Assembly: GCA_037953745.1 (NCBI GenBank)
Contig: JBAKBP010012361.1
Location: 1 to 64,000, forward strand
Direction: 5' to 3'
DNA: 64,000 nt
DNA from: Lithodes maja
Lineage: Eukaryota; Arthropoda; Malacostraca; Decapoda; Lithodidae
The notes beneath the pieces were generated by a model. That model searched no databases, was not told the DNA's origin, and was given only the letters and a program-made list of their open reading frames with translations. The translations under genes and the position numbers were made by a program. Positions 10,486-21,700 of this stretch are shown piece after piece. How positions within the stretch are numbered: position 1 is the first letter of the stretch; each line of letters begins with the position of its first letter.

Positions 10486-12335
10486 TGTGACGCATGTCGA
10501 GTATGAGCATGCTGTACAGAACGCCCAGTCATGCCCCACTCTCGCTAGGATCGTCAGGGCAGGAACTTTGGCTGTAGTCTGTGTAGAGTTTCCTAACTTA
10601 GTTTATGTGAGCCGTTGTACTATAAGTATTATAAATATGTATTTTGTTTTCATCTGAGTCAACGAGTTCTATTTTATATCATTAGTTATAAGTATTGTGT
10701 GTGGGACTTATTTGTAATGATGAGAGGAGAGAGAGAGATTACGTAACGGGGGACAGTGAGTGCGCCACGCGGCAGGTAGGCCTAACTCCCTCCTCCCTCC
10801 TCCCTCCTCAGCGCGTGGGAAATCCTTTGTCGATCCCAGATTGAGAGAGAATATTACGTAATGATTGCCAGTGGGCGGTCCTTAGTAGTTTGCGATATGC
10901 TCACTAGAGGGCCGAGTATAAAAAGGGAAGTCTCGCCACATATTCTTCAGAACTCATTAGGCAGAGCGACTTCTCATATCCCTTGCAACTATACATATTC
11001 TTCCGACTGATGTGAACTTTCTCTACTCTCTGTACCGCCTACCTTCTTCTTTTCCCGACCCTTTTTAACCTCAATGATCCCTTTGGTGCAGAGCTAGTCA
11101 GCCAAAGTATTATCGCTTGAGTTCTCACGAGATATATGCCTATTAGATAGCCTATTTTGGAAGGGATAACTAGAATAGGATTGATTAATGTTTGTTGCAC
11201 TCGTATATGCATTTCCCTGTGTATGATTATTCATGTTCCTGTTTTCTGCTGATCTAAGTAATGCTAGACTGGGATAAGGCTCCTGGAGTTGTGATTCCCT
11301 ATGTGCATTAGGTTTTGTTGAACCTGTACAATCGCAACGGAGACTTGGGAAGCCTAGGTGGTCTTTCTGACTGTGTACCTTGTGAGTTTAGCGCTGTGTT
11401 GCGAGTGAGGGCTTTTGCCTCTGCCACCCAACACTGTGCTAACTCGTTTGCTTGACTTTGAGAGGATCGCCAGGAGAGAACCAGATACTAGTGATCTGGA
11501 TCTCTCAAGAGAGCATCCCGTCAATTAACGTAATTTGGCCGCACAGCCTTAAGGACCTCGCTAGGCTACGAGCCGCTTGCTCAGCCATTGTTTCCTAGCC
11601 TACTACATCCCAGCTAGACTTTGCTCGGTCAGCAGATACAGCATAGTATTGAAGCTTTCCTTATGTATGTTATTGTTTATGCACTATTGATTTCATGTGT
11701 GGCACGCTTAGCTACTTTAGAGATTAGTGGCCCACGAGCACAATCCTAGTAGGCTATTGCCGGTGCATTGTCGGAGTACTTCTTTTTAATGTTTGCCATT
11801 TACTATTGTCTATTCTTATAATTCTTCTTATGTCAATTTAAAGCCTTTAATGTTAGTTAATTGCCAGTGTGTTGCTTATTGAATTGCTGTTCAAAATCCG
11901 ATACTTACTTCTTACGAGTATCCGAGAAGCATCTAACTTTATCAGAAGATTCCTTGCTCGATGCTCGAGGACTATTGTTTAACGTAACGTAATAGTGCCG
12001 ATCCGAAGTAGAGGGTGGAGGACTTCTTAAGTTCTTAGTCAAGGGTGGATTACTTCGGCTTCGGCCAACACTATTCTTTGGTGTTGTTGTATTTACTTCT
12101 TTGTTTGATTGTTGACCAGACTAGATAACTCCCGTCTCTTTATTAGTCTGTTGTGAAACGCTAGTACCGAGTTGTTGTATACCCCGTTATAGCAGATAGA
12201 ACTCTGGAGGGTATTGGTGTTTTTTGTTCGGCGGGCAGTACTCTGGGGTTGGGATCGTGTGTTTCCGTTGTGGCAGCGAGCCATACTCGAGTCCTGTTTG
12301 AGAGCCCTGGTGTACCCGAGTGCCCGGTCGTAACA
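10486..12335 (+). repeat. 3' LTR of element A (1850 bp)
   Basis: Near-identical partner of the 5' LTR, ending CGTAACA and followed by TTAT, the right target duplication. It carries the same TATA box (10917-10923). Confidence 0.92.
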
Positions 12336-12865
12336 TTATATTCTCAACTCGCCCCGTGTCTCTTATATTGAGATTGTAATTTAATATTTGTATTGCTTAT
12401 TACTCACAGAAGACACTCGACTCACATCGATATTATTATTGATACTACCATTTTACATGTTTTAATTTAGTTGCTATTTATTACCTTATATAAAACCACA
12501 TTTGTTTCATGATTGGATCTTATTGATGATCTAAACTTTCTATGCATCATATTACCTGCCTATTATTATTGGTACTTATTCAGGTAAGAACTCATCCCAG
12601 ACTACGAATCTATATTCGTGAGTTAGAGATAGAAATGATTATGCTGAGAAGGTCTATGCCTCTTCAAGCTAGACGTTATCTACAATAAACCTATTTGTGA
12701 AATACATGTGTGTTGTTACTGAGTTCTGTATTACCTCATTGAATACCTCTTTTGTGCAATTAAGAACGTGTTCGGTGTGACCCTGTTGGGCTATATTACG
12801 GCCTATAAGTCCATATCTGGATTTTAGTAGAGACTATATCACGAGTTGCAAATATTACAACCCGA
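12336..12865. other. AT-rich spacer
   Basis: No gene or repeat family was recognised between element A and the 29-bp satellite. Confidence 0.45.
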
Positions 12866-13612
12866 CATAACACAACCATTAATATCAGTCTATGTAACAA
12901 TCAACCATTAATATCAGTTTATGTAACAATCAACCATTAATATCAGTCTATGTAACAATCAACCATTAATATTAGTCTATGTAACAATCAACCATTAATA
13001 TTAGTCTATGTAACAATCAACCATTAATATCAGTTTATGTAACAATCAACCATTAATATCAGTCTATGTAACAATCAACCATTAATATTAGTCTATGTAA
13101 CAATCAACCATTAATATCAGTTTATGTAACAATCAACCATTAATATCAGTCTATGTAACAATCAACCATTAATATTAGTCTATGTAACAATCAACCATTA
13201 ATATTAGTCTATGTAACAATCAACCATTAATATCAGTCTATGTAACAATCAACCATTAATATTAGTCTATGTAACAATCAACCATTAATATTAGTCTATG
13301 TAACAATCAACCATTAATATCAGTCTATGTAACAATCAACCATTAATATCAGTCTATGTAACAATTAACCATTAATATCAGTTTATGTAACAATCAACCA
13401 TTAATATCAGTTTATGTAACAATCAACCATTAATATTAGTCTATGTAACAATCAACCATTAATATTAGTCTATGTAACAATCAACCATTAATATCAGTCT
13501 ATGTAACAATCAACCATTAATATCAGTCTATGTAACAATTAACCATTAATATCAGTTTATGTAACTATCAACCATTAATATCAGTTTATGTAACAATCAA
13601 CCATCAATATCA
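12866..13612. repeat. 29-bp satellite array, about 26 units
   Basis: Head-to-tail units of 29 bp built on AACAATCAACCATTAATATC plus a short variable end (CAGTCTATGT, CAGTTTATGT or TAGTCTATGT). Units differ mainly at two C/T sites. The order of variants repeats with a period of about six units in the second half, indicating a higher-order structure. There are no unique spacers between units. Confidence 0.95.
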
Positions 13613-14027
13613 GCGTCTAAGACGTTTCATCCCATTCAGGTGTAGATTTTTTCTGGGCGAGCGATAGCAAGCCTGTAACTAATAAATCGGCCTTTGGCCG
13701 GGACATTTTTCTATCGAAAAATGTACAAATTTAGCTTGAAGGGGGTTTGGATGGGCATTTTTTCAGTCTAAAGGAAGTCTAGGAAAGTGTTTATTTTAGC
13801 CTCGGGGACAAATTAATATACATTGCTCGAAAATGGCAAAAGCAAGGAACATTCCTCAATACTAATTAAAAACAAGCATAATCCTCAATAATAATTAAAA
13901 CCATCATTATCGGAGTCTACGAACATCACCGAACACTCTTGACATTCACGCGGCGCCTAGGACTACAAAACTGCGCCGAAGTTCGCGATTACGTTAACTT
14001 TGGCGGCAAACTTTGGTCGCGGAGACT

Positions 14028-14162
14028 GAATGGAGGGCGCTGACACACGGAATGGAGGGCGCTGACACACGAAATGGAGGGCGCTGACACACGGAATGGA
14101 GGGCGCTGACACACTGAATGGAGGGCGCTGACGCACGGAATAGAGGGCGCTGACACACGGAA
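14028..14162. repeat. 22-bp minisatellite, six units
   Basis: Six tandem units of GAATGGAGGGCGCTGACACA plus two bases, with a few substitutions. It is inside the foldback element. The minus-strand open frame over it is a by-product of the repeat. Confidence 0.9.
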
Positions 14163-14218
14163 TAAAGGAAATCATACTTGTAGATACAGAATAATTACTA
14201 ACATAATAGACACATATG

Positions 14219-14220
<2 letters not shown>

Positions 14221-14292
<72 letters not shown>
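14221..14292. repeat. (GA)n microsatellite
   Basis: About 70 bp of uninterrupted GA repeats, inside the foldback element. Confidence 0.95.
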
Positions 14293-14296
<4 letters not shown>

Positions 14297-14640
14297 AAGA
14301 TAAGGGAGGAGAGGAAAAAGGTGGAGATAGAAGAAATAGGAACATTTTGCTGATGATAATGATGAATATTAAGAGAAGGAATTAAGGGGAGATGGGACAG
14401 GTTTTTAATTATTTGTATATTTTTTTGTTTTATTAATTCCTTTATTCCTTTCCTTATTTCTTAGTTTCCTCGTAAGACCTCCATCAATCTTAGACAAAAC
14501 AACCCCTAGAACCCCCGTCAAGATAATATTATATGTGTACATTTTTCGTTAGAAAAATGTCCTGGCCAAAGGCCGGTTCCTTCTAAAATGTCAGGCTCGT
14601 TATCGCTCGCCATGCAAAAATGGACACCTAAATGGCACGA

Positions 14641-17153
14641 AAGATCTTAAAATTGACAGCGAAATGGAACGAAAGGTGTTAAAATCGCCAAGCTAATGGG
14701 CCGAACGACTTGTAATCTCAAAACAAAAGGGGCTTAACGCGAAGGAGAAAAGGGACCAGAAAATGGACCCATCTCCATTAAGAGGGATGAAAGAGGAGAC
14801 AGAGAATGACAATAAGTGAGTGAAAATGATGATTATGATAAACATGATGATGATGATGATAATGAACAATAATTTATGGTAGAAGACGGGGAAGAGAGAG
14901 AAGAAGAAAGGGAAAAAAACATAGTAAAGAAGGAAATACAACCCAGAAGAAAGGCTGATAATTTGACAAAATATATAATGAAAAAAAAAAAAAAACATTC
15001 ACTACCACAACATGGTATTGATGATCATGTACACCAAAACAATAATACAAATAATAAGCTTTACAAATAATGTTAAACGCATACCGGTATTGCGCCATTA
15101 TATTTTCCTCATGAAGATATATATACCGGTACATAAATAAACAAATAAATACAATAAAATTCAATTAAAATCAAAAGGGCTACTCCAATAATATATGTAA
15201 TGTTTATTCTCTGTTTTAATATGGAACTGCAGCAACTATTATGAATGAAAATAAACTATATGCTATAAATGTCAAAAAAGAAATAACAAATCGACTCCTC
15301 TCTCTCTCACTCACATACACGCGCGCACACACACACACACATAAATACCACTCTCTCATACGATACACACACAAACACCTAAAATACACAAATAACTCGA
15401 AACACGCACAAATGCAATCTACGAAAAACTAATTTTCTCCAACACACACACACGCGCACAAACACAAAAACACACACACACTACACACACATATAAACAA
15501 TACACAAAAACATAATTTTTTTTCTCCCATTCCCCTCTCGACAGTCATAATTTAAATAGAGCTTTCTTCCACAAAGAGAGAGTCCAACGGGTAAAAACGA
15601 ACACAGAAAATTGCGATTACATTTGTTTTCTTGTGTCTATTACAAAGCGAGGATTATTAAGGGGTAAACAATTCAATGTGAACAATTATGAAAGGGTACA
15701 TTACTGGTATATACAAGTTATTATGTGGTAAAATTATATATATATTGTCATGTCGGGTTATAATATATTTTAGCCCTTTATATGGTCTTTACGATGATCC
15801 AATTATGGAATTATATCCTCAAAATATCCTCAACAGGAACACATCTAACACGTTCTTATTCACAAATAGTTACTCCATCAGGTGCTACAGAACAAAAGAA
15901 ATACACATATGTAAATTATACACGTCTTGTTTATTCAAATTACATATAGATAGATCAATATACTACTTAACTATTATTGGGGAAGAGCAAGCGAAGGTAT
16001 ATAGTTTGACATAAACAATTAATAGGTCATTCACGCATATATCTAGGCCAAAAGTGTGGGTGGAGATTTACTTAGCTATTATAAAGAACAGCAAGTAAAC
16101 AATTAACAAACATTTATCACACACCAAGGTCTAGTAACAACATACAATAAGTGTGAATCAAGAGAAAATATTATAGGGGAATATGCAATTATAGATAGAC
16201 ACGGATACGCATAGAATCAACCCTTGATAATAATATTTATGGGAGTTGAGTGTCTAACGTATATTATTCTTAATAAGTTTATTAGAGGTAAGATGAAATC
16301 TCCAACACGTATGAATAATCAAGGCCTGAGCAAAACGGGGAATGCACGAGGATTTCTGGTTCAACGCTCACTCACGGGTGGCAAGAGGCGCACAGATAAA
16401 CTGACCAGGTAGGTCTCTCAGGTCATTCGTTATACTGAGGTGATGGAAATAATATGTGCGGTTAGTGCGATATTATTCTTAATATTTGGAGTAATCAATT
16501 GAAATAAAAAGGAGAGGGGAGTTGAATTGTTTTTACAATTAACTGTATAGTTAGATTATAATGAGAACATTTATAATATGAACATAAAATTAATCAACTA
16601 TTATATGCGATAATAATCTCACGGGTCGAGGAATTCAGATTTAATTATTTACATCTACTGAAAAATAATTAAAGGTTTAACGCCCTAAGAGCGGGGCCGT
16701 TTGTAACATCTACTACCTGCCAAGCGGGCAGATTTTCCCTAAACGAGCTTCATTCCATGCTCTTTTTCATGCATAAACAAGAGCCAGAGCGTAATACAAT
16801 TATGTATCCGTGAAAGGGCGATAATTGAGCTTTCCAATAACATCTCAACCAGCCTTGCATGACCACGGGTTGTCTTGCAACAAAGTTGCAACGCGAGTAC
16901 AAAAACCCTAAAATACGGTAATTTCCTTACATATTTCCCTGTCTAGGGAGGCAGTGGATGTGGATGAGTGTGGAGGAGGGACCAGTCGTGGTACGGGAGC
17001 CGTGCCGAATGGTCAGAGCCCACCCGCGCTCCTCCCACCGCTCGGACTCTCTCTCAGAGCCAATTATGTGCTCAACATCGCATTGGACTTAAGTCGGGAA
17101 TAAATACACGGAATACACTTCAACTTGTTACTTACATAATAGAATGGACATTC
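14641..17153. other. AT-rich spacer with simple repeats
   Basis: No supported gene. It holds imperfect GAT/ATG-rich and A-rich stretches (14820-15000) and a (CA)n-rich tract (about 15300-15510). The short frames here follow the simple sequence and show no protein-like composition. Confidence 0.5.
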
Positions 17154-17452
17154 TGACATACGGAGCCCTGTATGTTAATTTAAGAGTTAGAATTAGAGTT
17201 GAAGGAGCCGAACTACCCAAACGGTGAAGCGAGTGGGGAAACTACCTCGCCCGCATACCTGCAAACAAGCCTTCACACCTGCGTGCGTCATAGGGGACCC
17301 TACAAACTACCTCGATGCCACGATGCTATGACGTATGATCGACGCCGGGAGCTGTGATTGGACCAGGCACCTGCTATGCAACTCTAGGAGCTATGATAGG
17401 GGCGCGCACCATCACTCGCCTCCTGATTCGTTCCTACACCATCATTGTTTGG

Positions 17453-17487
17453 TATATAAGACCCGAGTTGTGGGCATTCAAATCAGT
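17453..17487 (+). promoter_or_regulatory. LTR B core promoter
   Basis: TATATAA starts at 17453 and the arthropod initiator TCAGT is at 17483-17487, with the initiator A 32 bp from the first T. The spacing is canonical for RNA polymerase II. The pair is repeated in the 3' LTR at 24336 and 24366. Confidence 0.7.
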
Positions 17488-17637
17488 CTCATTTGGAGTT
17501 GGGGAAGGTGAACTTGCAGCTGGAGGAAGACGGGGTGAAGTATTATAATGGGATTGTGACTGTCAGTCAGATTATATATGTGTGTGTTAAGTGTGTTCGG
17601 TGTAAACACTTACGTTATGTTGGTTAGTGAGATATGT

Positions 17638-17818
17638 GATTGGGAATTAACGTGAACGCTATTATTGTGTATTTAACTATTTGATTGCGAATTAACGTTA
17701 ACGCTACTATTATGTGTTTAACTATTTGATTGCGAATTAACGTTAACGCTACTATTTATGTAATTAACTATTTGATTGGGAATTAACGTTAACGCTATTA
17801 TTATGTACTTAACTATTT
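17638..17818 (+). repeat. Four 45-bp tandem units in the B LTR
   Basis: Units start at about 17638, 17683, 17728 and 17774. Each holds GAATTAACGTTAACGCTA or a close variant. The same array is in the 3' LTR (about 24520-24710). It lies about 150 bp after the start site, so it is transcribed. Confidence 0.85.
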
Positions 17819-18703
17819 TAGTTGACTAACTTGTGGACTAAAGCAACTCTTTAAGTAATTGGGTTATGATGAAAGTAATACTATTGTTTTATATTAATAC
17901 TTACGAGTTCGTTAATTTTCTTTGAATTAAGCTTACATTGCTTAACGGTGCTTAGTACGGTGATGCTATTGTCTCATATTAGTAATATCGCCTTAGACTA
18001 ACATGGCTGTGTTAATATTACTTCTAGTGATTTCCTAAGCTGAAGAAAATTCTTTTGCTTCAAAATATATTTTGCTTTTCATATTATTTGAGTGAGACCT
18101 GAATCGAATCTATGAAACGATCCTGTAACTTTATTTACTCATAATCAAACCAATGTTACGTGGTTAAGAAATACATTTAACTAATTATTAAATATATATC
18201 TAACTTTTTATGTGACTTTGATATTACTCCTGATGATAATAATAATATAATTCTATTAACGTAAGACAAGAACCAAGAATAATTAAATTAAATATAAATA
18301 AAAGGACATATAAGAAAACTATCTATTCATTTCAAATAGGGTAAGAGACTGAAATATTCTTACTTTAATATTTATCTTTCAAGACTTTTTATAGAATTAA
18401 TAGTCCTTTAGATATAACTTATTCGGTTCATAACCATAGCCTACTAAGCTTCGGTTAAATAATATTCTTTATAAATACTACATGACTTTAATTAGTTTCA
18501 GTATTTTTCATAATTAAAGAGTATCAGTCAATAAAGGATACTAAGTCTTAAGATCCAAAAGGAAAGGAAGCAACAACAGTAAATTATTTTATTAGATTTT
18601 ACTTTTGTTTTGCCTTCAGCTGACTGATACCTTAATATATATCTCTGTGCTATCTAGATTCATCAAGTTAACCACTTGAGGATCAAGATACGTAACAGAA
18701 GAG

Positions 18704-18716
18704 TGGCGACCTTGCC
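18704..18716 (+). other. Primer binding site of element B
   Basis: TGGCGACCTTGCC begins six bases after the LTR end. It is the same primer type as element A. Confidence 0.7.
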
Positions 18717-18784
18717 AGGATTCGTTTCATACAGTTTCACTCAGTTTCATTAACGTTTCACTACTAAAAAACCGAATATTAATC

Positions 18785-21700
18785 ATGCCTCAACTAATTA
18801 ATGAAGAAGATGCTCGAGTTTTCATAGAATCAGAACCCACAGCCCCTGATATTGGCTGTCTGTCCAAATCCGAACTGAAAGTGCTTGCCTCACATCTCCA
18901 ATTAACTGTCTCAAACATGTCTAAAGTAGAGGTGGCTCAGACCATAAAAACCCACCTGTTCCCTGTAGAAGGCGGGGAGGGTGACGGAGCAGTTGGTGGG
19001 ATCCCGAGTAAACCTAGCCAACTTGATGAACAATTGCCACCTGGTTTTACCATTGATCAATTATTCGAACTAGAACAAAGCAGAGCAAAGACCGAACAAG
19101 CCAGACTAAATATAGAACTAGCCAGAATAAATGCCGAAGCAAAGACCGAACAAGTCAGACTAAATGCCAGTGCAACGACCGAACAATGTGAATATCAATA
19201 TCGTACGGCTCAACTAAATGTCAATACAAATGCTCCCGAAATTGCTCCCCCTCTGGGATTGACTATGACCAGTGTCATTCCACCTTTCACTGAGGATAAT
19301 GTGCAGGATTTCTTTGTTTTGTTTGAGGAAGTTGCTGGAGGTATGAAGTGGACAAGAGATCAATGGCCTTTTATGTTGCAAACTGTTTTGACAGGGCAGG
19401 CTCGAGCCACGTATTTGTCAGAAGTGGCAGAAGTTAGGCAGGATTATGACAATCTCAAAGCAGCTATCCTAAAAACCTATCAATTGCAGCCTGAGGCTTA
19501 CAGGCAATCTTTCCGTAAAAACCAGAAGAAAGTAGAAGAAACCCATAAGGTATTTGCCAGGACCATGACTAAAACTTTCAATCATTGGGTCAAGAGTAAG
19601 AAAGTCACAAGCTACAACGATCTGAAGGAGTTGGTCCTGTTAGAAAATTTCCTATGGAAAATTGATTCTTCTGTATCCTATCATTTAAAGGGGAAAAAGG
19701 TAGATTGTCTTGCCGACGCTGCTGACATGGCTGACACATACGTGCTCAACAACAAATTTCGTGGAAAGAAGCCCTACGATAATTCTAGTTCTAATTTTAA
19801 GTATCCCAATCACAAATCTGACAGACCCAGTCACAAGCCTATAACGTCTTCCCCAGCTAGCCAAAACCGAATTGTTCCCCCAACTAAAAATGCGACTCAG
19901 GGCAATGGTAACAGAGGTGGGCCCCAAACTAATAGTAATGCTCAAAGAGGGAACGTTCCCGTATCCCCTAAAGTATGTACTTTTTGTGGCAAGAGAGGCC
20001 ACCTAGCTTATCAGTGCTGGGCCAAGGAGAGAACCGAGAGATCGGGGCAGACAGTTGCCGCCGTATCTCGAACTCCATATGTGCCTGTAATGCAGGACTC
20101 CCGACAGAAAGAGTACCTAGCACCAAAAGTTCCTTTAATGCAGGACTCTCGACAAGAGTACCTAGCAGCTAACGTAAAACATCTAGACAGGGGTGTAGTA
20201 GCATGTGTGGTGCAACCCACTAGGGTTAAGCCAATAATAATTTCACCATCAGTGCAGGACAGTTACCGTCCCTTTATTTCATCTGGCAACGTGAGATTAA
20301 ATGGTTGTATGCATGAGGTAAAAATTCTGAGAGACACAGGTTCTACTAGCACCCTCATGGTGAATCCTTACACTGAGTGCCCACCTGGCGAACCAGTTGT
20401 AATGAGAGGTGCTGGAGGCCAGTTTTATGCATACTTGGTAAAAGGCGAAATTGAATGTGAGTTACTACAGGGTGAGGCCACCATAGCTTTGTGTAGGTCC
20501 CAAGATATCCCTGTGCCTGGGGTAACACTCCTTTTGGGGAATGATGTAGCAGGTGAGAAGGTCCGACCAGACCCCATTTTGTCACTTTCCCCTGTTAACG
20601 AGCCACTAACCGGTGAGCTCGAAAAGGAGATGCCAACAGTTTTCCCTGTGTGTGCTGTCACACGTTCAATGTCTCAAGTAGCAGTTCCCTCAGACAGAAA
20701 TGTACCGAATGTAAGAGTTGATGAAAGGGATGATGAGAGTGTGAATGACGCTCCAACTGTGCCTGATGATGTGACTGAGGTGGATTTATCCGACACCTTT
20801 ATGGCTCATCTTGACCCTAACGATGACCATGAAACCCCTCCAAATTGTCCTAGTGGCCTGGTAGAGCTACAGAGAGATGACAGTGAATGCAAGGAGTTAG
20901 CTACCAGGTCCGTGAGTGAAGAGGAATGTGAGAAGGAGGGTGGTGAATGTTTCTACCTCAAAGGAGGAGTATTGTGGCGAAGATGGAGACCGCCACACAG
21001 ACCAATCGATGACGGGGCTTGGGACGTCCATCAAGTAGTAGTCCCCAAACCTTGTCGTAAAGATATCATGGAAATGGCACATTGTATACCATTGGCAGGA
21101 CACCTAGGTGTGAGAAAAACTCTAGACAGAATCAGAGCCCACTTTTACTGGCCAGGAATGCGTGCAGATGTAGTGGAGTGTTGTAGAGTGTGTCACACTT
21201 GCCAGATGACAGGAAAACCCAATCAGAAGGTGCCTGTACATCCTCTGGTGCCCTTGCCCGTTTTCGAGAATCCTTTTACTCGGGTGGTAGTGGACATTGT
21301 AGGCCCATTGCCTAAGACTTCCCAAGGTAACATTTATTTATTAACTATCATGGACATGGCAACTCGCTACCCAGAGGCTATACCCTTAAGGACTACCTCT
21401 GCTCCAACCGTCATCAAGGAACTGCTCAAATTCTTCACCAGAATGGGTTTCCCCCATGAGGTGCAAAGTGATCAAGGAACTAATTTTACCTCTAACATTT
21501 TTCAGCAGTCCCTGAAGGAGTTGGGTATCGAGCATGTTAAGTCTAGCACCTACCACCCAGAGAGTCAAGGGGTTCTCGAACGATATCATCAGACATTAAA
21601 AGGAATGTTACGTAAATATTGTACAGAGACCGGAGTTGAGTGGGATAAGGGGGTACCTTTTCTTTTATTTGCTACTCGTGAGGTTCCAACTGAATCCCTG

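Larger units (their letters stand above)
3833..12335 (+). mobile_element. LTR retrotransposon A, complete insertion, non-autonomous
   Basis: An 8503-bp element with two 1850-bp LTRs (TGTGACG...CGTAACA). It is flanked by the 4-bp duplication TTAT (3829-3832 and 12336-12339), with a PBS just inside the 5' LTR and a purine tract just before the 3' LTR. By eye the LTRs differ at only about six positions, so the insertion is recent. Inside are a gag broken by a 2-nt deletion and a 962-codon frame encoding a zinc knuckle, protease, and remnants of the integrase C-terminus, RT and RNase H. It lacks the integrase core and the RT YxDD block, so it cannot move by itself. Confidence 0.92.
13628..14640. 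mobile_element. Foldback-type element with about 105-bp inverted ends
   Basis: The left end (about 13628-13730) and the inverted right end (about 14535-14640) match: CATTTAGGTGT-like, GGCGAGCGATA, AGCCTG, CGGCCTTTGGCC, GGACATTTTTCT and CGAAAAATGTACA occur in the same order. There is no coding sequence inside; the middle holds a 22-bp minisatellite and a (GA)n tract. A second partial copy of the end lies at 35430-35520. Exact borders and a target duplication were not resolved. Confidence 0.7.
17154..18697 (+). repeat. 5' LTR of element B (1544 bp)
   Basis: Pairs with 24037-25592. It carries a TATA/initiator promoter and four tandem units of about 45 bp (17638 to about 17818), each with the palindromic core TTAACGTTAACG or a one-base variant. 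Confidence 0.9.

Noticed and set aside
12866..13612. Evenly spaced 29-bp repeats resembling a CRISPR array
   Set aside because: Units are head-to-tail with no unique spacers, there are no cas genes, and the DNA is eukaryotic; it is a satellite.
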